From Brevibacterium siliguriense (lineage in GTDB: Bacteria > Actinomycetota > Actinomycetes > Actinomycetales > Brevibacteriaceae), in assembly GCF_900105315.1 (NCBI RefSeq), contig NZ_LT629766.1, positions 2,418,001 to 2,482,000 of the forward strand: 64,000 nucleotides of DNA. Direction: 5' to 3'. The position numbers were made by a program, and so were the translations under genes. Positions 10,872 to 20,810 of the stretch are shown here, in pieces. Each line of letters starts with the position of its first letter. Positions within the stretch are counted from its first letter, which is position 1. The notes under the pieces are model-generated. The model was not told the DNA's origin and ran no database searches. It saw only the letters and a list, made by a program, of their open reading frames with translations.

Positions 10872-12340
10872 ATGGCTGAAGCAGCAGGCAGAGACCGCCG
10901 AGGCGGCAGGCAGAGTCGCGGTCGAGGCGACCTCGACCGCACACGGCAGGGTCGAGCACCACAGTCGGAACGGTCGGGGAAGAATCTGCCGCGGCGCATC
11001 GCTTGGGAAGTCCTCCTCGACGTGGCGACGAAAGACGCGTACGCGAACCTGCTGCTGCCGGCCAAACTCTCCCGCACCCGTATGGGCGCCCAGGATGCGG
11101 CCTTCACAACCGAACTCACCTACGGAGCCCTGCGGCGGCAGAAGTTCTACGATGCGGTCATCGAAGTCGCCTCGTCCCGCACCATCGACAAGATCGACCC
11201 CGAGCCCCTGGCCGCAATGCGCCTCGGCGCCCACCAGCTGCTGTCGATGCGGGTGCCCAACCATGCCGCACTGTCCGAAACCGTGGCCGTGATCAAGCGC
11301 TCCGCTGCGAAGACCGCCGGATTCGTCAATGCCGTGCTCCGTCGCATCTCGGAAGCCGAACCCGCCGTCTGGCTCGATCGCGTCACCGTCGAGACCTCGG
11401 AGACCACCCGATTGGCGATCGAACACTCCCATCCCGAATGGGTCGTCCGGGCCCTCACCCAGGCGCTCAAGGGTCACGGCCGCGACGACGCCGAACTCGA
11501 AGCCCTCCTGGCAGCCGACAATGCGCCCGCGAAGGTCGGCGTGACCGCCCTGCCCGGACTCATCGACCGCACCGAACTGCCGGGGGATCCGACACCGTTG
11601 TCGCCGATCGGCGTCACCCTGGACACCGCGGTGCCCAGAGACGTCGCGGCCGTGGCCGACGGACGCGCCCGCGTCCAGGACGAGGGGTCTGCTCTCGTCG
11701 CCCTCGCCCTGGCCGATGTGGAGGCACCTGCCGGCACCTGGGCCGACCTGTGCGCCGGACCCGGCGGCAAGGCCGCCGTCCTCGCGGCCAGGGCCGCCGG
11801 CGAATCGTTGACCCTCGAGGCCTTCGACTCCAGCGAACACCGCGTCGAACTCGTCCGCGACTCCACCAAGGCACTGACGAACGTCACCTCCGCACTCCGG
11901 GACGGACGCGACGCCAGCGGCCCCTACTCGAAGATCCTCGTCGACGTGCCCTGCTCCGGGCTCGGCGCACTGCGTCGCCGCCCCGAAGCCCGCTACCGCA
12001 GACGACCCGAGGACATCACGGCTCTGACCGGACTCCAACGCGAACTGCTCGCCGCAGCGCTCGACGCCTGCTCCCCGGGGGAGTGGTCGCCTATTCGACG
12101 TGCTCTCCGCACTATGCCGAAACCGTGCTCATCGTCGACGAAGTCCTCCGACTGCGTGCCAAGTCCGGGACCGAGGACATCGAACAGCTCGACACACCGG
12201 CTGTGCTGTCGGCGATCACCGGGGCCGAGGCCGAATCGTTCGCCTCGGTGCCCCGGGGCGGCGGGCGATACGCTCAGCTCTGGCCGCACCTGCACAACAG
12301 CGACGGAATGTTCCTGGCCCTCCTGCGAAAGGCGAAATGA
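10872..12340 (+). pseudogene. rsmB: 16S rRNA (cytosine967-C5)-methyltransferase, frameshifted
   Basis: Methylates C967 of 16S rRNA using SAM. The N-terminal NusB-like RNA-binding domain (from about residue 37) and the Rossmann methyltransferase domain (DLCAGPGGKAAVLAARAAGE, then VDVPCSGLGALRRRPE) are read in one frame from the ATG at 10872. At the five-G run 12077-12081 the frame breaks; the rest, GVVAYSTCSPHYAETV to the terminal SDGMFLALLRKAK, continues in the next frame to 12340. Adding one G restores a single open frame of 489 residues. The break falls before the TCSPH motif, which carries the nucleophilic Cys of RsmB enzymes, so the product as written would be inactive. A base lost from a homopolymer may be a sequencing error. 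The Arg/Gly-rich N-terminal 35 residues look disordered. Confidence 0.9.
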
Positions 12341-12343
12341 CCC

Positions 12344-13006
12344 ATGTCCATCGACATCAACCCCTCCATCCTGTCCTCGGACTTTTCCGACCTGCGCGGT
12401 GAACTCGAGAAGATCAGCACCGCCGATATGGCCCATATCGACGTCATGGACAACCATTTCGTCCCGAACCTCACCTTCGGCCCGCCCGTCGTCGAACGCA
12501 TCCAGGCGATCTCACCGATCCCGCTCGATGCGCACCTCATGATCGCCGACGCCGATCGCAATGCTCCCGTGTACGCGGAGATCGGCTGCGCTTCGGTGAC
12601 CTTCCACGCCGAGGCGACTGCCGCCCCCGTGCGCCTGGCACGGGAACTGCGCCGCCTCGGAGCGAAGGCGAGCCTCGCACTCAAACCGGCTACCCCGATC
12701 GAACCCTTCATCGACCTCCTCGGCGAGTTCGACCAGATCCTCATCATGACCGTCGAACCCGGCTTCGGCGGTCAGAAGTTCCTCGACGTGTGCCTGCCGA
12801 AGATCACGCGGACTCGCGAAGCGATCTCCGCTGCCGGACTCGAGATCAAGCTGCAGGTCGACGGGGGAGTCTCCGCGTCGACGATCGACCGCGTCGTCGA
12901 CGCCGGTGCGGACGTCCTCGTGGTCGGCTCCGCCGTCTACGGCGCCGAGGATGCCGCGGCGGCCATCAGCGAACTGCGGAGCCTCGCCGCCGCTCACACC
13001 CACTGA
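12344..13006 (+). CDS. rpe: Ribulose-phosphate 3-epimerase
   Basis: Interconverts ribulose 5-phosphate and xylulose 5-phosphate in the pentose phosphate pathway. The 220-residue TIM barrel starts [17 protein letters not shown]. It has the metal and catalytic motifs [20 protein letters not shown] and DAHLMI, the [12 protein letters not shown] phosphate loop, and the second catalytic Asp in LQVDGGV. The ATG is 3 nt after the rsmB stop, so the two are probably coupled; a frameshifted rsmB would therefore also be expected to affect its translation. Confidence 0.97.
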   Translation: MSIDINPSILSSDFSDLRGELEKISTADMAHIDVMDNHFVPNLTFGPPVVERIQAISPIPLDAHLMIADADRNAPVYAEIGCASVTFHAEATAAPVRLARELRRLGAKASLALKPATPIEPFIDLLGEFDQILIMTVEPGFGGQKFLDVCLPKITRTREAISAAGLEIKLQVDGGVSASTIDRVVDAGADVLVVGSAVYGAEDAAAAISELRSLAAAHTH

Positions 13007-13056
13007 CCGATCCGGGCCGAACGTCTCGTGCGGCCCACACCTGAAGAGAGCCTGCG

Positions 13057-13722
13057 ATGGACCTGTTCGCCTGGTTGAACACCCCGGCATTCGAACTGCT
13101 GGGCAAACCCGTTCCGTACTCCGACCTGTTCGGCAACATCTGTGCCCTGGCCACGGTCGTCCTGGCGCTGCGCCGGAACATCATGTCCTGGCCGGTGCAG
13201 ATCCTCGGTTCCATCCTGCTCTTCTCCGCCAGCATCTCGGCCGGCCTCGGCGGCAACGCCTCCCGGCAGGTCGTCATCATCGTCGCCGCGGTCTGGGGCT
13301 GGACGCAGTGGAAGAAGTCCAAGGCCGCCGCCGGTGAGGTTCTCGTCCGCTGGGCCACCTGGAAGGAGCGGGCGATCCTGCTCGCGGCACTCGTCATCGG
13401 CACGGGAGTCTTCGGCTGGGTGCTCGCCCTGGGCGGATGGTCCTGGAACCCGTATCCCGACGCGTACATCTTCATCGGCTCGATCGTGGCCATGTACGCC
13501 CAGGGCCGGGCCATCGTCGAGTTCTGGTTCGTCTGGCTCGCCGTCGACCTCGTCGGCATCCCGCTGGCGATCTCCGGCGGACTCGTCTTCTCCGGAGCCG
13601 TATACCTGTTCTTCCTCGTCATGGTCATCCTCGGACTCATCGACTGGTCGAAGCGCTCACGCCAGACGATCTCGGCACCTCACCGCCCGGCCACCGACAT
13701 CGGCCGCGACCCCGAGGACTGA
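13057..13722 (+). CDS. pnuC: Nicotinamide riboside transporter PnuC family
   Basis: Imports nicotinamide riboside for NAD synthesis by facilitated diffusion. The 221-residue protein has about seven hydrophobic segments, a WTQWKK motif after the third or fourth, and the family's signature near the end of the membrane domain (FWFVWLAVDLVGIPLAI). GAAGAGAGCC 5-13 nt before the ATG serves as ribosome binding site. It lies 50 nt after rpe. PnuC homologues differ in vitamin substrate, and the sequence alone does not settle this one; NR is the default family assignment. Confidence 0.88.
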   Translation: MDLFAWLNTPAFELLGKPVPYSDLFGNICALATVVLALRRNIMSWPVQILGSILLFSASISAGLGGNASRQVVIIVAAVWGWTQWKKSKAAAGEVLVRWATWKERAILLAALVIGTGVFGWVLALGGWSWNPYPDAYIFIGSIVAMYAQGRAIVEFWFVWLAVDLVGIPLAISGGLVFSGAVYLFFLVMVILGLIDWSKRSRQTISAPHRPATDIGRDPED

Positions 13723-13808
13723 CCGGCGGAGGCTGCGGTGCGGGGGACCGCCTGTATTCGGCGTTTTGGAACATGAGACCCCGAATGCTGCGGTCGATGA
13801 GGATGCAT

Positions 13809-13814
13809 TAGTCT
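13809..13814 (+). promoter_or_regulatory. -10 element for leaderless hisE
   Basis: TAGTCT begins 12 nt before the hisE GTG. A GGAG in the spacer ends only 2 nt from the GTG, too close to act as a Shine-Dalgarno sequence, so leaderless initiation at the head of the his/trp cluster is preferred. Confidence 0.6.
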
Positions 13815-13820
13815 GGAGAA

Positions 13821-14084
13821 GTGAAGACCTTTGAGACTCTCTACGCCGAACTCCAGCAGAAATCCCTCGATCGACCGGTCGGTTCGAAGACCGTGGCCGA
13901 ACTCGACGCCGGAGTCCATGCGATCGGCAAGAAGGTCGTGGAAGAGGCCGCCGAAGTGTGGATGGCCGCCGAATACGAAACGAAGGAAGAGCTCGCCGAG
14001 GAGATCTCGCAGCTGCTCTACCACGTGCAAGTGATGATGATCGCCAAGGGACTGACCCTCGACGATGTCAACACCCACCTGTAA
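13821..14084 (+). CDS. hisE: Phosphoribosyl-ATP pyrophosphohydrolase
   Basis: Second step of histidine synthesis: hydrolyses phosphoribosyl-ATP to phosphoribosyl-AMP. The 87-residue stand-alone enzyme contains the MazG-like metal site [17 protein letters not shown] and the second acidic helix [18 protein letters not shown]. The start is the GTG 12 nt downstream of TAGTCT at 13809, at the head of the his/trp cluster. It is followed after 54 nt by hisG, its usual partner in actinobacteria. Confidence 0.96.
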   Translation: MKTFETLYAELQQKSLDRPVGSKTVAELDAGVHAIGKKVVEEAAEVWMAAEYETKEELAEEISQLLYHVQVMMIAKGLTLDDVNTHL

Positions 14085-14138
14085 GACCCTCCCACGAACC
14101 AGACCGAAACCGACGCCATCGAACTCCAAAGGGACCCC

Positions 14139-14978
14139 ATGCTGCGTGTAGCCGTGCCCAACAAGGGCGCACTGTCCGAAGCCGCCTCCGACATGCTCAG
14201 CGAGGCCGGATACTCCACTCGACGCGGAACCAAGACACTGGTCCATCAGGACGAAGTCAACGGAGTCGAATTCTTCTACCTGCGCCCCAGAGACATCGCC
14301 ATCTACGTCGGCTCCGGCATCCTCGACGCCGGGATCACCGGCCGCGACCTGCTGCTCGAGTCACAGGCCGAAGCCGATGAGGTGCTCGGACTCGGATTCG
14401 GCGCCTCCCGTTTCTTCTACGCCGGAACCGTCGGCTCCTTCTCCTCGCCCGACCAGCTGGCCGGCGCCCGCATCGCCACGAGCTTCCCGAACCTCGTCGA
14501 CGCCGACCTGCAGCGACGCGGCATCGCCGCGACGACCGTGCAGCTCGACGGAGCGATCGAGGTCTCCATCCAGCTCGGAGTCGCCGAGGCCATCGCCGAT
14601 GTCGTCGAAACCGGTTCCACCCTGCGCGCCGCCGGACTCGAGACTTTCGGCGAACCGCTCCTCGAATCCGAAGGTGTGCTCATCCAGCGCGCCGGAGCCG
14701 AGTCCCGAATCGGCGTGCTCAAACGCCGCCTCGAATCGGTGATGGTCGCCCGCCAGTACGTCCTCGTCGACTACAACATCGAAGAGCGGCTGGTGCCCGA
14801 AGCGATCTCGCTGACCCCGGGACTCGAATCCCCGACGGTGTCTCCGCTGCAGGAGACCGGCTGGGTGGCCGTGCGGGTCATGGTCGAGGCGAAGGAAGTC
14901 AACAACGTCATGGACCGACTCTACGGGGCCGGGGCGCGTGCGATCCTGGTGACGAACATTGGCGCCTGCCGAATCTGA
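14139..14978 (+). CDS. hisG: ATP phosphoribosyltransferase (long form)
   Basis: Commits ATP and PRPP to histidine synthesis and is normally feedback-inhibited by histidine. At 279 residues it is the long form with a C-terminal regulatory (ACT-like) domain: the catalytic part begins LRVAVPNKGALSEAASDML, the phosphate-binding loop is VETGSTLRAAGLE, and the regulatory domain spans about 205-279 (VRVMVEAKEVNNVMDRLYGA). AAAGGGA 5-11 nt before the ATG is the ribosome binding site. Its 3' end overlaps the next gene by 20 nt. Confidence 0.97.
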   Translation: MLRVAVPNKGALSEAASDMLSEAGYSTRRGTKTLVHQDEVNGVEFFYLRPRDIAIYVGSGILDAGITGRDLLLESQAEADEVLGLGFGASRFFYAGTVGSFSSPDQLAGARIATSFPNLVDADLQRRGIAATTVQLDGAIEVSIQLGVAEAIADVVETGSTLRAAGLETFGEPLLESEGVLIQRAGAESRIGVLKRRLESVMVARQYVLVDYNIEERLVPEAISLTPGLESPTVSPLQETGWVAVRVMVEAKEVNNVMDRLYGAGARAILVTNIGACRI

Positions 14979-15420
14979 TCTCGCTGTGTTCCGGCCCCGA
15001 CAGGTGCGCATCATCAGCATCGTCGGTGCCGTTGCGGTGACCGCGGGGTTCGCGGTCCTGTCCGTGGCGCTGTTCGTCGTGGACTGGGAACCGTGGACAG
15101 CGCTCGACATGATATGGATGAACCTGCTGGGGATTATCTTCGGAGCCGCCCTGCTGCGCATCTCCGATATCCAGGCTCGGCCCACCGAGGAGGGCCTGGT
15201 GGTCAAGAACATGGTGCGCACCCGCCGGTTCGACTGGGGACAGATCCTCGGCGTGACGTTCTCACCCGAAGGCGATGACCCCTGGCCCCTGTTGGATCTC
15301 ACCGACGGCACCACCTGCGCGGTGATGGCGATCCAGCATGCAGACGGTCGCCGCGCCCATGCGGAGGTCGCACGATTGCGTATGCTCATCAAGAGACGCA
15401 CCCACTTCAAGGAGGATTAG
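14959..15420 (+). CDS. PH-domain-like membrane protein
   Basis: Function unknown. The protein has two N-terminal membrane segments (about residues 17-42 and 48-68), then a soluble part of some 85 residues beginning ARPTEEGLVVKNMVRTRRFDW, which resembles the bacterial PH-like domain found in many small actinobacterial membrane proteins. It overlaps hisG: the TTG at 14959 gives 153 residues; an in-frame GTG at 14986 would remove nine. Neither has a strong ribosome binding site, so re-initiation from hisG is likely. The gene after it starts 2 nt past its stop, behind an AAGGAGG inside this gene's last codons. Confidence 0.75.
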   Translation: MAPAESDLAVFRPRQVRIISIVGAVAVTAGFAVLSVALFVVDWEPWTALDMIWMNLLGIIFGAALLRISDIQARPTEEGLVVKNMVRTRRFDWGQILGVTFSPEGDDPWPLLDLTDGTTCAVMAIQHADGRRAHAEVARLRMLIKRRTHFKED

Positions 15421-15422
15421 GA

Positions 15423-16628
15423 ATGGCGAACGAGACACCCGAGGCTGCGGCAGGTCCCCTGACCGGATATACCGTCGTCGACCTCTCGCGTGCCCTGGCC
15501 GGCCCTCATGCAGGAATGATGTTCGGCGACCTCGGTGCGCGAGTGATCAAGGTCGAGAACCCCGGCAAAGGCGACGATTCGCGGTCCTGGGGTCCTCCCT
15601 TCGTCGGGCCTGCGGACAAACCTCAGGCCACCTACTTCTTTTCCTGCAACCGCAATAAGGAATCCATCGCCCTCGACCTCAAATCCGAGACGGGCAAGGA
15701 CATCCTGACCGGACTCATCGCCCGCGCCGATGTGCTCATCGAGAACTTCCGCTCCGGAGTTCTCGACCGCCTCGGCTTCTCCACCGCCCGCTGCATGGAG
15801 ATCAATCCGCGCCTGGTCATCCTCTCCATCACCGGATTCGGCCACGACGGGCCCGAAGCCTCGCGGGCCGGCTACGACCAGATCGCCCAGGGCGAAGCCG
15901 GTCTGATGTCACTGACCGGCTCCGGCCCCGATGACATGCAGCGAGTGGGCGTGCCGATCGCCGATCTGCTCGCCGGGATCTACGGCTCCTACGGAGTCCT
16001 GGCCGCACTGCTCGAACGCGAACGCACCGGCAAGGGCAAGGTTGTGCGCACTTCGCTCATCGCGGGAATGGTCGGCGTCCACGCCTTCCAGGGAACCAGG
16101 GCGACCGTGGCCGGACAGGAACCGCAGCCGGGCGGCAACCATCACCCGTCGCTGTCGCCGTACGGACTCTTCAAGTGCCGCGACGGCGCCGTGCAGATCT
16201 CCGTGGGCAACGAGAACCTGTGGCAGAAGTTCTGCGCCGCCTTCGACATCGATCCCGCGACCGAGGGGATGGCCGACAACGCCTCACGAGTGGCCAACCG
16301 GCCTGCGCTCATCGAACTCATCGAAGACCGCTTCTCCGCCTTCGACGCAGCCGATCTGCTGGCCAAGCTCACCGAGGCGGGAATCCCTTCCGGCACGGTC
16401 CGCAACCTGCCCGAGGTCTACCAGTGGGCGCAGGCGCTCAGCCAGGGACTCAAGGTCTCCGTCGACCACCCGGTGCTCGGTGACATCGACCTGCCCGGAC
16501 CGCCCCTGCGCTTCTTCGACGCCGGAGCCTCCGGTGAGGTCGAAACCACCCGCACTGCTCACGATGCCCCGCCGCTGCTCGACGAGGATGCGGAATCCAT
16601 CGTGGCGTGGCTCGCCGACGGAAACTGA
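15423..16628 (+). CDS. CaiB/BaiF-type CoA-transferase family protein
   Basis: Family III CoA-transferases move CoA between carboxylic acids through an enzyme-bound Asp. This 401-residue protein has the N-terminal VVDLSRALAGPHAGMMFGDL and ARVIKVENPGKGDDSRSWGP, and NRNKESIALDLKSETGK, which place it firmly in the family; LTGSGPDDMQRVGVPIADLL is the central dimer/active-site region (the catalytic Asp lies near DGPEASRAGYDQ or within this block). The substrate cannot be read from the sequence. AAGGAGG precedes the ATG. It is directly followed by a biotin-type acyl-CoA carboxyltransferase (11 nt gap), which suggests the pair handles a shared acyl-CoA, although both sit inside a histidine gene cluster. 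Confidence 0.88.
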   Translation: MANETPEAAAGPLTGYTVVDLSRALAGPHAGMMFGDLGARVIKVENPGKGDDSRSWGPPFVGPADKPQATYFFSCNRNKESIALDLKSETGKDILTGLIARADVLIENFRSGVLDRLGFSTARCMEINPRLVILSITGFGHDGPEASRAGYDQIAQGEAGLMSLTGSGPDDMQRVGVPIADLLAGIYGSYGVLAALLERERTGKGKVVRTSLIAGMVGVHAFQGTRATVAGQEPQPGGNHHPSLSPYGLFKCRDGAVQISVGNENLWQKFCAAFDIDPATEGMADNASRVANRPALIELIEDRFSAFDAADLLAKLTEAGIPSGTVRNLPEVYQWAQALSQGLKVSVDHPVLGDIDLPGPPLRFFDAGASGEVETTRTAHDAPPLLDEDAESIVAWLADGN

Positions 16629-16639
16629 ACGGGACCGCC

Positions 16640-18142
16640 ATGACGCGTCTGAATGCTCATGAACTCGTCGAGATCGTCCTCGACGAAGGATCGTTCCTGT
16701 CCTGGGACACCACACCGGTCCAGCCCGCCGGTGGAATCTCGGCAGCCTACGCCGCTGAACTCGACGCCGCGGCGGAGAAGTCCGGAGTCGACGAATCCAT
16801 CATCACCGGCGAAGGCACCATCGCGGGCCGCCGCGTGGCCGTGATCGCCGGCGAATTCCGGTTCCTCGCCGGCTCGATCGGAGTGGCCGCGGCCGAACGC
16901 CTCGTCGATGCCATCGAACGTGCGACCCTCGAGGGGCTGCCGCTGCTTGCCGGACCCGCCTCGGGAGGCACGCGCATGCAGGAGGGCACCATCGCCTTCC
17001 TGTCGATGGTGAAGATCACCAACGCCGTCATCGCCCATCGCAAGGCCGGACTGCCCTACCTCGTGTACCTGCGCCATCCCACCACCGGAGGAGTCTTCGC
17101 CTCCTGGGGATCGCTGGGACATGTCACCGTGGCCGAACCCGGATCCCTCATCGGATTCTTGGGCCCTCGGGTGTTCGAAGCCATCTACGGGGAGAAGTTT
17201 CCGGAGAACGTGCAGACCGGGGAGAACCTGCACAAGATGGGAATCGTCGACGCCGTCATCGGTCCCGAACGCATCGCCGGCACCGTCTCCCGCGTCCTCG
17301 ACGTGCTGATGGGCGCCCAAGAGGTCCCGGCTCGGGTGCCGGATCCGGACACGGCACCTCAGACCGTCGATCCGAACTCCGATGCCTGGGCCGCGATCAG
17401 CAGTTCGCGCCGTCCCGAACGCCCCGGAGTCCGTGACCTGCTGCGCACCGCCGCGAACACCGTGCTTCCGCTCAACGGCACCGGTGAAGGGGAGAAGGAT
17501 CCCGGACTGCTGCTGGCGCTGGCGAAGTTCGGCTCCGCGCCGTGCATCGTCCTCGGCCAGGACCGGTTCCGGCAGGACTCCCGTGCTCCCATGGGGCCCG
17601 CGGCCCTGCGTGAGGCCCGGCGCGGAATGCGCTTGGCCGCGGAGCTGCACCTGCCGCTCGTGACCGTCATCGACACCCCCGGCGCGGCCCTGTCGAAGGA
17701 AGCCGAGGAGGGCGGTATCGCCGGCGAGATCGCCCGCAGCCTCGCCGATCTCGCGAACCTCGACGCCCCATCCGTCTCGCTCATCCTCGGCGAGGGATCT
17801 GGGGGTGGGGCTCTGGCCCTCATCCCCACCGACCGGGTGCTCAGCGCCGAACACGGCTGGCTCTCGCCTCTGCCGCCCGAAGGCGCCTCGGCGATCGTGC
17901 ACCGCACCACCGACCGGGCCGCCGAGATGGCACAGAGCCAGGGCGTGCATGCTCCGATGCTGCAGGCCAACGGAGTCGTCGATCGGATCATCGCCGAGCA
18001 CTCCGATGCCAGCGACGAACCCCTGGACTTCGTCGCCCGTGTCGGGGCGACACTCGAATTCGAACTCATCTCGCTCATGCGCGAACCATCGGCCAGGCGC
18101 CTGGCCCGTCGAATGGATCGCTACCGGGGCCTGGGAATCTAG
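16640..18142 (+). CDS. Fused beta/alpha acyl-CoA (acetyl-CoA) carboxyltransferase
   Basis: Transfers a carboxyl group from carboxybiotin to an acyl-CoA, giving malonyl-CoA if the substrate is acetyl-CoA. The N-terminal half (about 1-235) is AccD-like, with [18 protein letters not shown] and [19 protein letters not shown]. The C-terminal half (about 265-500) is AccA-like, with [20 protein letters not shown] and [19 protein letters not shown]. The zinc finger usual in stand-alone AccD is missing. Start ATG 16640 is chosen because the upstream in-frame extension lies inside the preceding gene. No biotin carboxylase/BCCP gene is near, so it must use one encoded elsewhere. Substrate (acetyl- or propionyl-CoA) is undetermined. 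Confidence 0.87.
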   Translation: MTRLNAHELVEIVLDEGSFLSWDTTPVQPAGGISAAYAAELDAAAEKSGVDESIITGEGTIAGRRVAVIAGEFRFLAGSIGVAAAERLVDAIERATLEGLPLLAGPASGGTRMQEGTIAFLSMVKITNAVIAHRKAGLPYLVYLRHPTTGGVFASWGSLGHVTVAEPGSLIGFLGPRVFEAIYGEKFPENVQTGENLHKMGIVDAVIGPERIAGTVSRVLDVLMGAQEVPARVPDPDTAPQTVDPNSDAWAAISSSRRPERPGVRDLLRTAANTVLPLNGTGEGEKDPGLLLALAKFGSAPCIVLGQDRFRQDSRAPMGPAALREARRGMRLAAELHLPLVTVIDTPGAALSKEAEEGGIAGEIARSLADLANLDAPSVSLILGEGSGGGALALIPTDRVLSAEHGWLSPLPPEGASAIVHRTTDRAAEMAQSQGVHAPMLQANGVVDRIIAEHSDASDEPLDFVARVGATLEFELISLMREPSARRLARRMDRYRGLGI

Positions 18143-18151
18143 GAGGACTGC

Positions 18152-18916
18152 GTGGTAGCTGTCAGAGTCATCCCGTGTCTGGACGTCGACGGCGGACGCG
18201 TCGTCAAGGGAGTGAAGTTCGCCGACCTCAAGGACGCCGGCGACCCCGTCGAACTTGCCCGCCGCTACGGCGAGTCCGGTGCCGACGAACTCACCTTCCT
18301 CGATGTCACGGCCAGCAGCGGCGACCGAGAGACCGTCCACGACGTCGTCCGCGCCTGCGCCGAAGAGGTCTTCATCCCGCTCAACGTCGGCGGAGGGATC
18401 CGCAGCGTCTCCGACGTCGACCGTCTGCTGCGCGACGGGGCCGACAAGGTCTCGGTCAATACCTCGGCGGTCAAGAACCCGGAGCTCATCAGCGAGATCT
18501 CCCGGCACTTCGGCAACCAGGTCCTCGTCCTGTCCCTCGACGCCCGCCGCACACAGGGGACGAGCACGGAATCCGGATTCGAGGTCACCACCCGCGGCGG
18601 TCGCGAAGGCACAGGCCGCTGCGCCATCGACTGGATCCGGGAAGCCGCCGATCGCGGCGTCGGCGAGATCCTCCTCAACTCCATCGACGCCGACGGCACA
18701 CGCGAGGGCTTCGACCTCGAACTCATCAGCGCCGCCCGCGCCGCCGTCGACGTGCCGCTCATCGCCTCGGGCGGAGCCGGCAAGGTCGAACACTTCGCCC
18801 CGGCGGTCGAAGCAGGTGCCGATGCGCTGCTGGCCGCCAGCGTCTTCCACTTCGGCACACTGAGCATCGCCGAGGTCAAGGCGGAACTGCGGGCGCAGGG
18901 GATCGACGTCCGATGA
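18152..18916 (+). CDS. hisF: Imidazole glycerol phosphate synthase, cyclase subunit
   Basis: Uses ammonia from HisH to convert PRFAR to imidazole glycerol phosphate and AICAR. The 254-residue half-barrel repeat protein has catalytic D11 ([16 protein letters not shown]) and the second catalytic Asp in LVLSLDARR near residue 131; NVGGGIRS and ASGGAGK are the two phosphate-binding loops. AGGAGG 7 nt before the GTG is a strong ribosome binding site. HisH and HisA are not in this window. The end overlaps hisI (ATGA). Confidence 0.97.
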   Translation: MVAVRVIPCLDVDGGRVVKGVKFADLKDAGDPVELARRYGESGADELTFLDVTASSGDRETVHDVVRACAEEVFIPLNVGGGIRSVSDVDRLLRDGADKVSVNTSAVKNPELISEISRHFGNQVLVLSLDARRTQGTSTESGFEVTTRGGREGTGRCAIDWIREAADRGVGEILLNSIDADGTREGFDLELISAARAAVDVPLIASGGAGKVEHFAPAVEAGADALLAASVFHFGTLSIAEVKAELRAQGIDVR

Positions 18917-19269
18917 GCAGCGATATCGACGCCACCCCGGAGAATTGGCGGGAGATCATCAGGATGAACGACGACGGGCTCATCCCCGTCATCGTCCAAG
19001 AGGCGACGAGCCGTGACGTGCTCATGCTCGCCTGGATGGACGTCGAGGCCGTCTCCCGCACACTGGAGACGAAGCGGGCCATCTACTGGTCGCGGTCCCG
19101 CAGGGAATACTGGGTGAAGGGGGAAACCTCGGGCCATGTCCAACATGTCCGCTCACTCGCCCTCGACTGCGATGCCGACGCCCTGCTCATGCTCGTCGAC
19201 CAGACCGGACCGGCCTGCCATACGAACACCCCGACCTGCTTCACCGGAAGGACCATCAGTGTCGACTGA
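18913..19269 (+). CDS. hisI: Phosphoribosyl-AMP cyclohydrolase
   Basis: Opens the adenine ring of phosphoribosyl-AMP, the third step of histidine synthesis. The 118-residue stand-alone enzyme shows [17 protein letters not shown], the substrate loop [20 protein letters not shown], and the metal-binding [20 protein letters not shown] with a terminal CF. The ATG overlaps the hisF stop by four bases. Its last 11 nt overlap the trpE start, physically linking histidine and tryptophan genes in one transcript. Confidence 0.97.
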   Translation: MSSDIDATPENWREIIRMNDDGLIPVIVQEATSRDVLMLAWMDVEAVSRTLETKRAIYWSRSRREYWVKGETSGHVQHVRSLALDCDADALLMLVDQTGPACHTNTPTCFTGRTISVD

Positions 19270-20806
19270 CACAGCAGCGAACACGACCGACCTGCCGATC
19301 CGTCCCAGCCTCGACCAGTTCCGGGCGCTGGGCGCCGAACACCGGCTGGTGCCGGTGCATACCCAGGTGCTCGCGGACTCGGAGACCCCGCTGAGCCTCT
19401 ACCGCAAACTCACCGACGGCGGACCCGGAAGCTTCCTCTTCGAATCCGCCGTCGCTGGTTCCTGGGCCAGGTACTCGTTCATCGGGTCTGCACCGGTCGC
19501 CACCCTCATCTCGACCGAGGACGGATTCCACTGGACCGGCACTCCGCCGGTGGGCATCCCCACCGACGGCGACGTCCTCGACGCGGTCACCGCGGCTCTC
19601 GAGCTCCTCGCCGTGGCCGAGGACGAATCGGATCTGCCGCCCATGGTCTCGAGCTTCGTCGGGTACTTCGGGTGGGACATCGTCCGCCGCTTCGAAAGGC
19701 TCGGCCCGCCCCGGCCCAACGAACACCACCTGCCCACGGTGCAGCTGATGGTCCCCGGCGACATCGCCGTCTTCGACCACTATTCGGGGATGGTCACCCT
19801 CGTGGCCAATGTGTTCAACGTCAACGGCACCGATACCGGAATCGAGGACGCCCACGCCTCCGGAGTCGACCGCATCGCCGCGATGTGCGACCGCCTGCAG
19901 CAGCCCAGCCCGCCCGATATCCTGCATCCCCGGAAAGCCGACCCCGAGGTGGCCACCCGCACCCAGCCGCAGGTGTACCTCGACGGCGTAGAGACGGCGA
20001 AGCAGAAGATCGTCGACGGCGAGATCTTCCAGGTCGTCATCGGCCAGCGCTTCGACACCCCGTGCGAGGCCGATGCGCTGAGCGTGTACCGGATGCTGCG
20101 GCATGCGAACCCGAGCCCGTTCATGTACCTGCTCAACCTCCACGACGACGCAGGCGAACCGGTGAGCATCATCGGCTCCTCACCCGAAGCGCTCGTCACC
20201 GTCCGGTCCGGAGAGGTGCTCACCCACCCGATCGCCGGTTCCCGCCCCCGCGGCGCCACTCCGGAAGCCGATGACTCGCTGGCTCGGGAGCTGTTGGCCG
20301 ATGAGAAGGAACGAGCGGAGCACCTCATGCTCGTCGACCTCGCACGCAACGACCTGGCGAAGGTCTGCGTGGCCGGAACCATCGACGTCAGCGAGTTCAT
20401 GGACATCGTCCGTTACAGCCACATCATGCACATCAGCTCGACCGTGCGCGGTGAACTCGCAGCCGGAACCACCGCCATTGACGTGCTGAGGGCGACGTTC
20501 CCCGCCGGCACACTGTCCGGCGCACCCAAACCCAGGGCGTTGCAGATCATCGACGAACTCGAACCCGTCGGTCGCGGAATCTACGGTGGAGTGGTCGGCT
20601 ACATGTCCTTCACCGGTGACCTCGACCTCGCCATCGCCATCCGCACCGGAGTGCTCCGAGATGGCACCATGAGCGTCTACGCAGGAGGAGGGCTCGTCGC
20701 CGACTCCGTCCCCGAGACCGAATACCGGGAATCCGAGAACAAGGCCGCTGCCGTGCTCCGCGCCGCCGCTGCGGCCCTTCACACGGCCGAAGGAAGTCAG
20801 AGGTGA
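19259..20806 (+). CDS. trpE: Anthranilate synthase component I
   Basis: Converts chorismate to anthranilate using ammonia from TrpG. The 515-residue protein carries the chorismate-binding domain with [20 protein letters not shown], the ARNDLAKVC and [20 protein letters not shown] motifs, and [20 protein letters not shown] at the C-terminus. The GTG at 19259 is chosen because GGAAGGA precedes it and the upstream extension falls in hisI. No leader peptide or attenuator is seen: the region upstream is coding. TrpG, TrpD and TrpF are not in the window. Confidence 0.96.
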   Translation: MSTDTAANTTDLPIRPSLDQFRALGAEHRLVPVHTQVLADSETPLSLYRKLTDGGPGSFLFESAVAGSWARYSFIGSAPVATLISTEDGFHWTGTPPVGIPTDGDVLDAVTAALELLAVAEDESDLPPMVSSFVGYFGWDIVRRFERLGPPRPNEHHLPTVQLMVPGDIAVFDHYSGMVTLVANVFNVNGTDTGIEDAHASGVDRIAAMCDRLQQPSPPDILHPRKADPEVATRTQPQVYLDGVETAKQKIVDGEIFQVVIGQRFDTPCEADALSVYRMLRHANPSPFMYLLNLHDDAGEPVSIIGSSPEALVTVRSGEVLTHPIAGSRPRGATPEADDSLARELLADEKERAEHLMLVDLARNDLAKVCVAGTIDVSEFMDIVRYSHIMHISSTVRGELAAGTTAIDVLRATFPAGTLSGAPKPRALQIIDELEPVGRGIYGGVVGYMSFTGDLDLAIAIRTGVLRDGTMSVYAGGGLVADSVPETEYRESENKAAAVLRAAAAALHTAEGSQR

Positions 20807-20810
20807 GGCC

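Noticed and set aside
12071..12092. Programmed -1 or +1 frameshifting in rsmB
   Set aside because: No slippery heptamer with a downstream pseudoknot was seen, and rsmB is not known to use recoding; a lost base is simpler.
16559..18850. 763-codon open frame on the - strand
   Set aside because: It spans the ends of three intact + strand genes and shows no domain or ribosome binding site.
19136..19261. Trp leader peptide or attenuator upstream of trpE
   Set aside because: The region is hisI coding sequence, without a Trp-rich short ORF or terminator hairpin.
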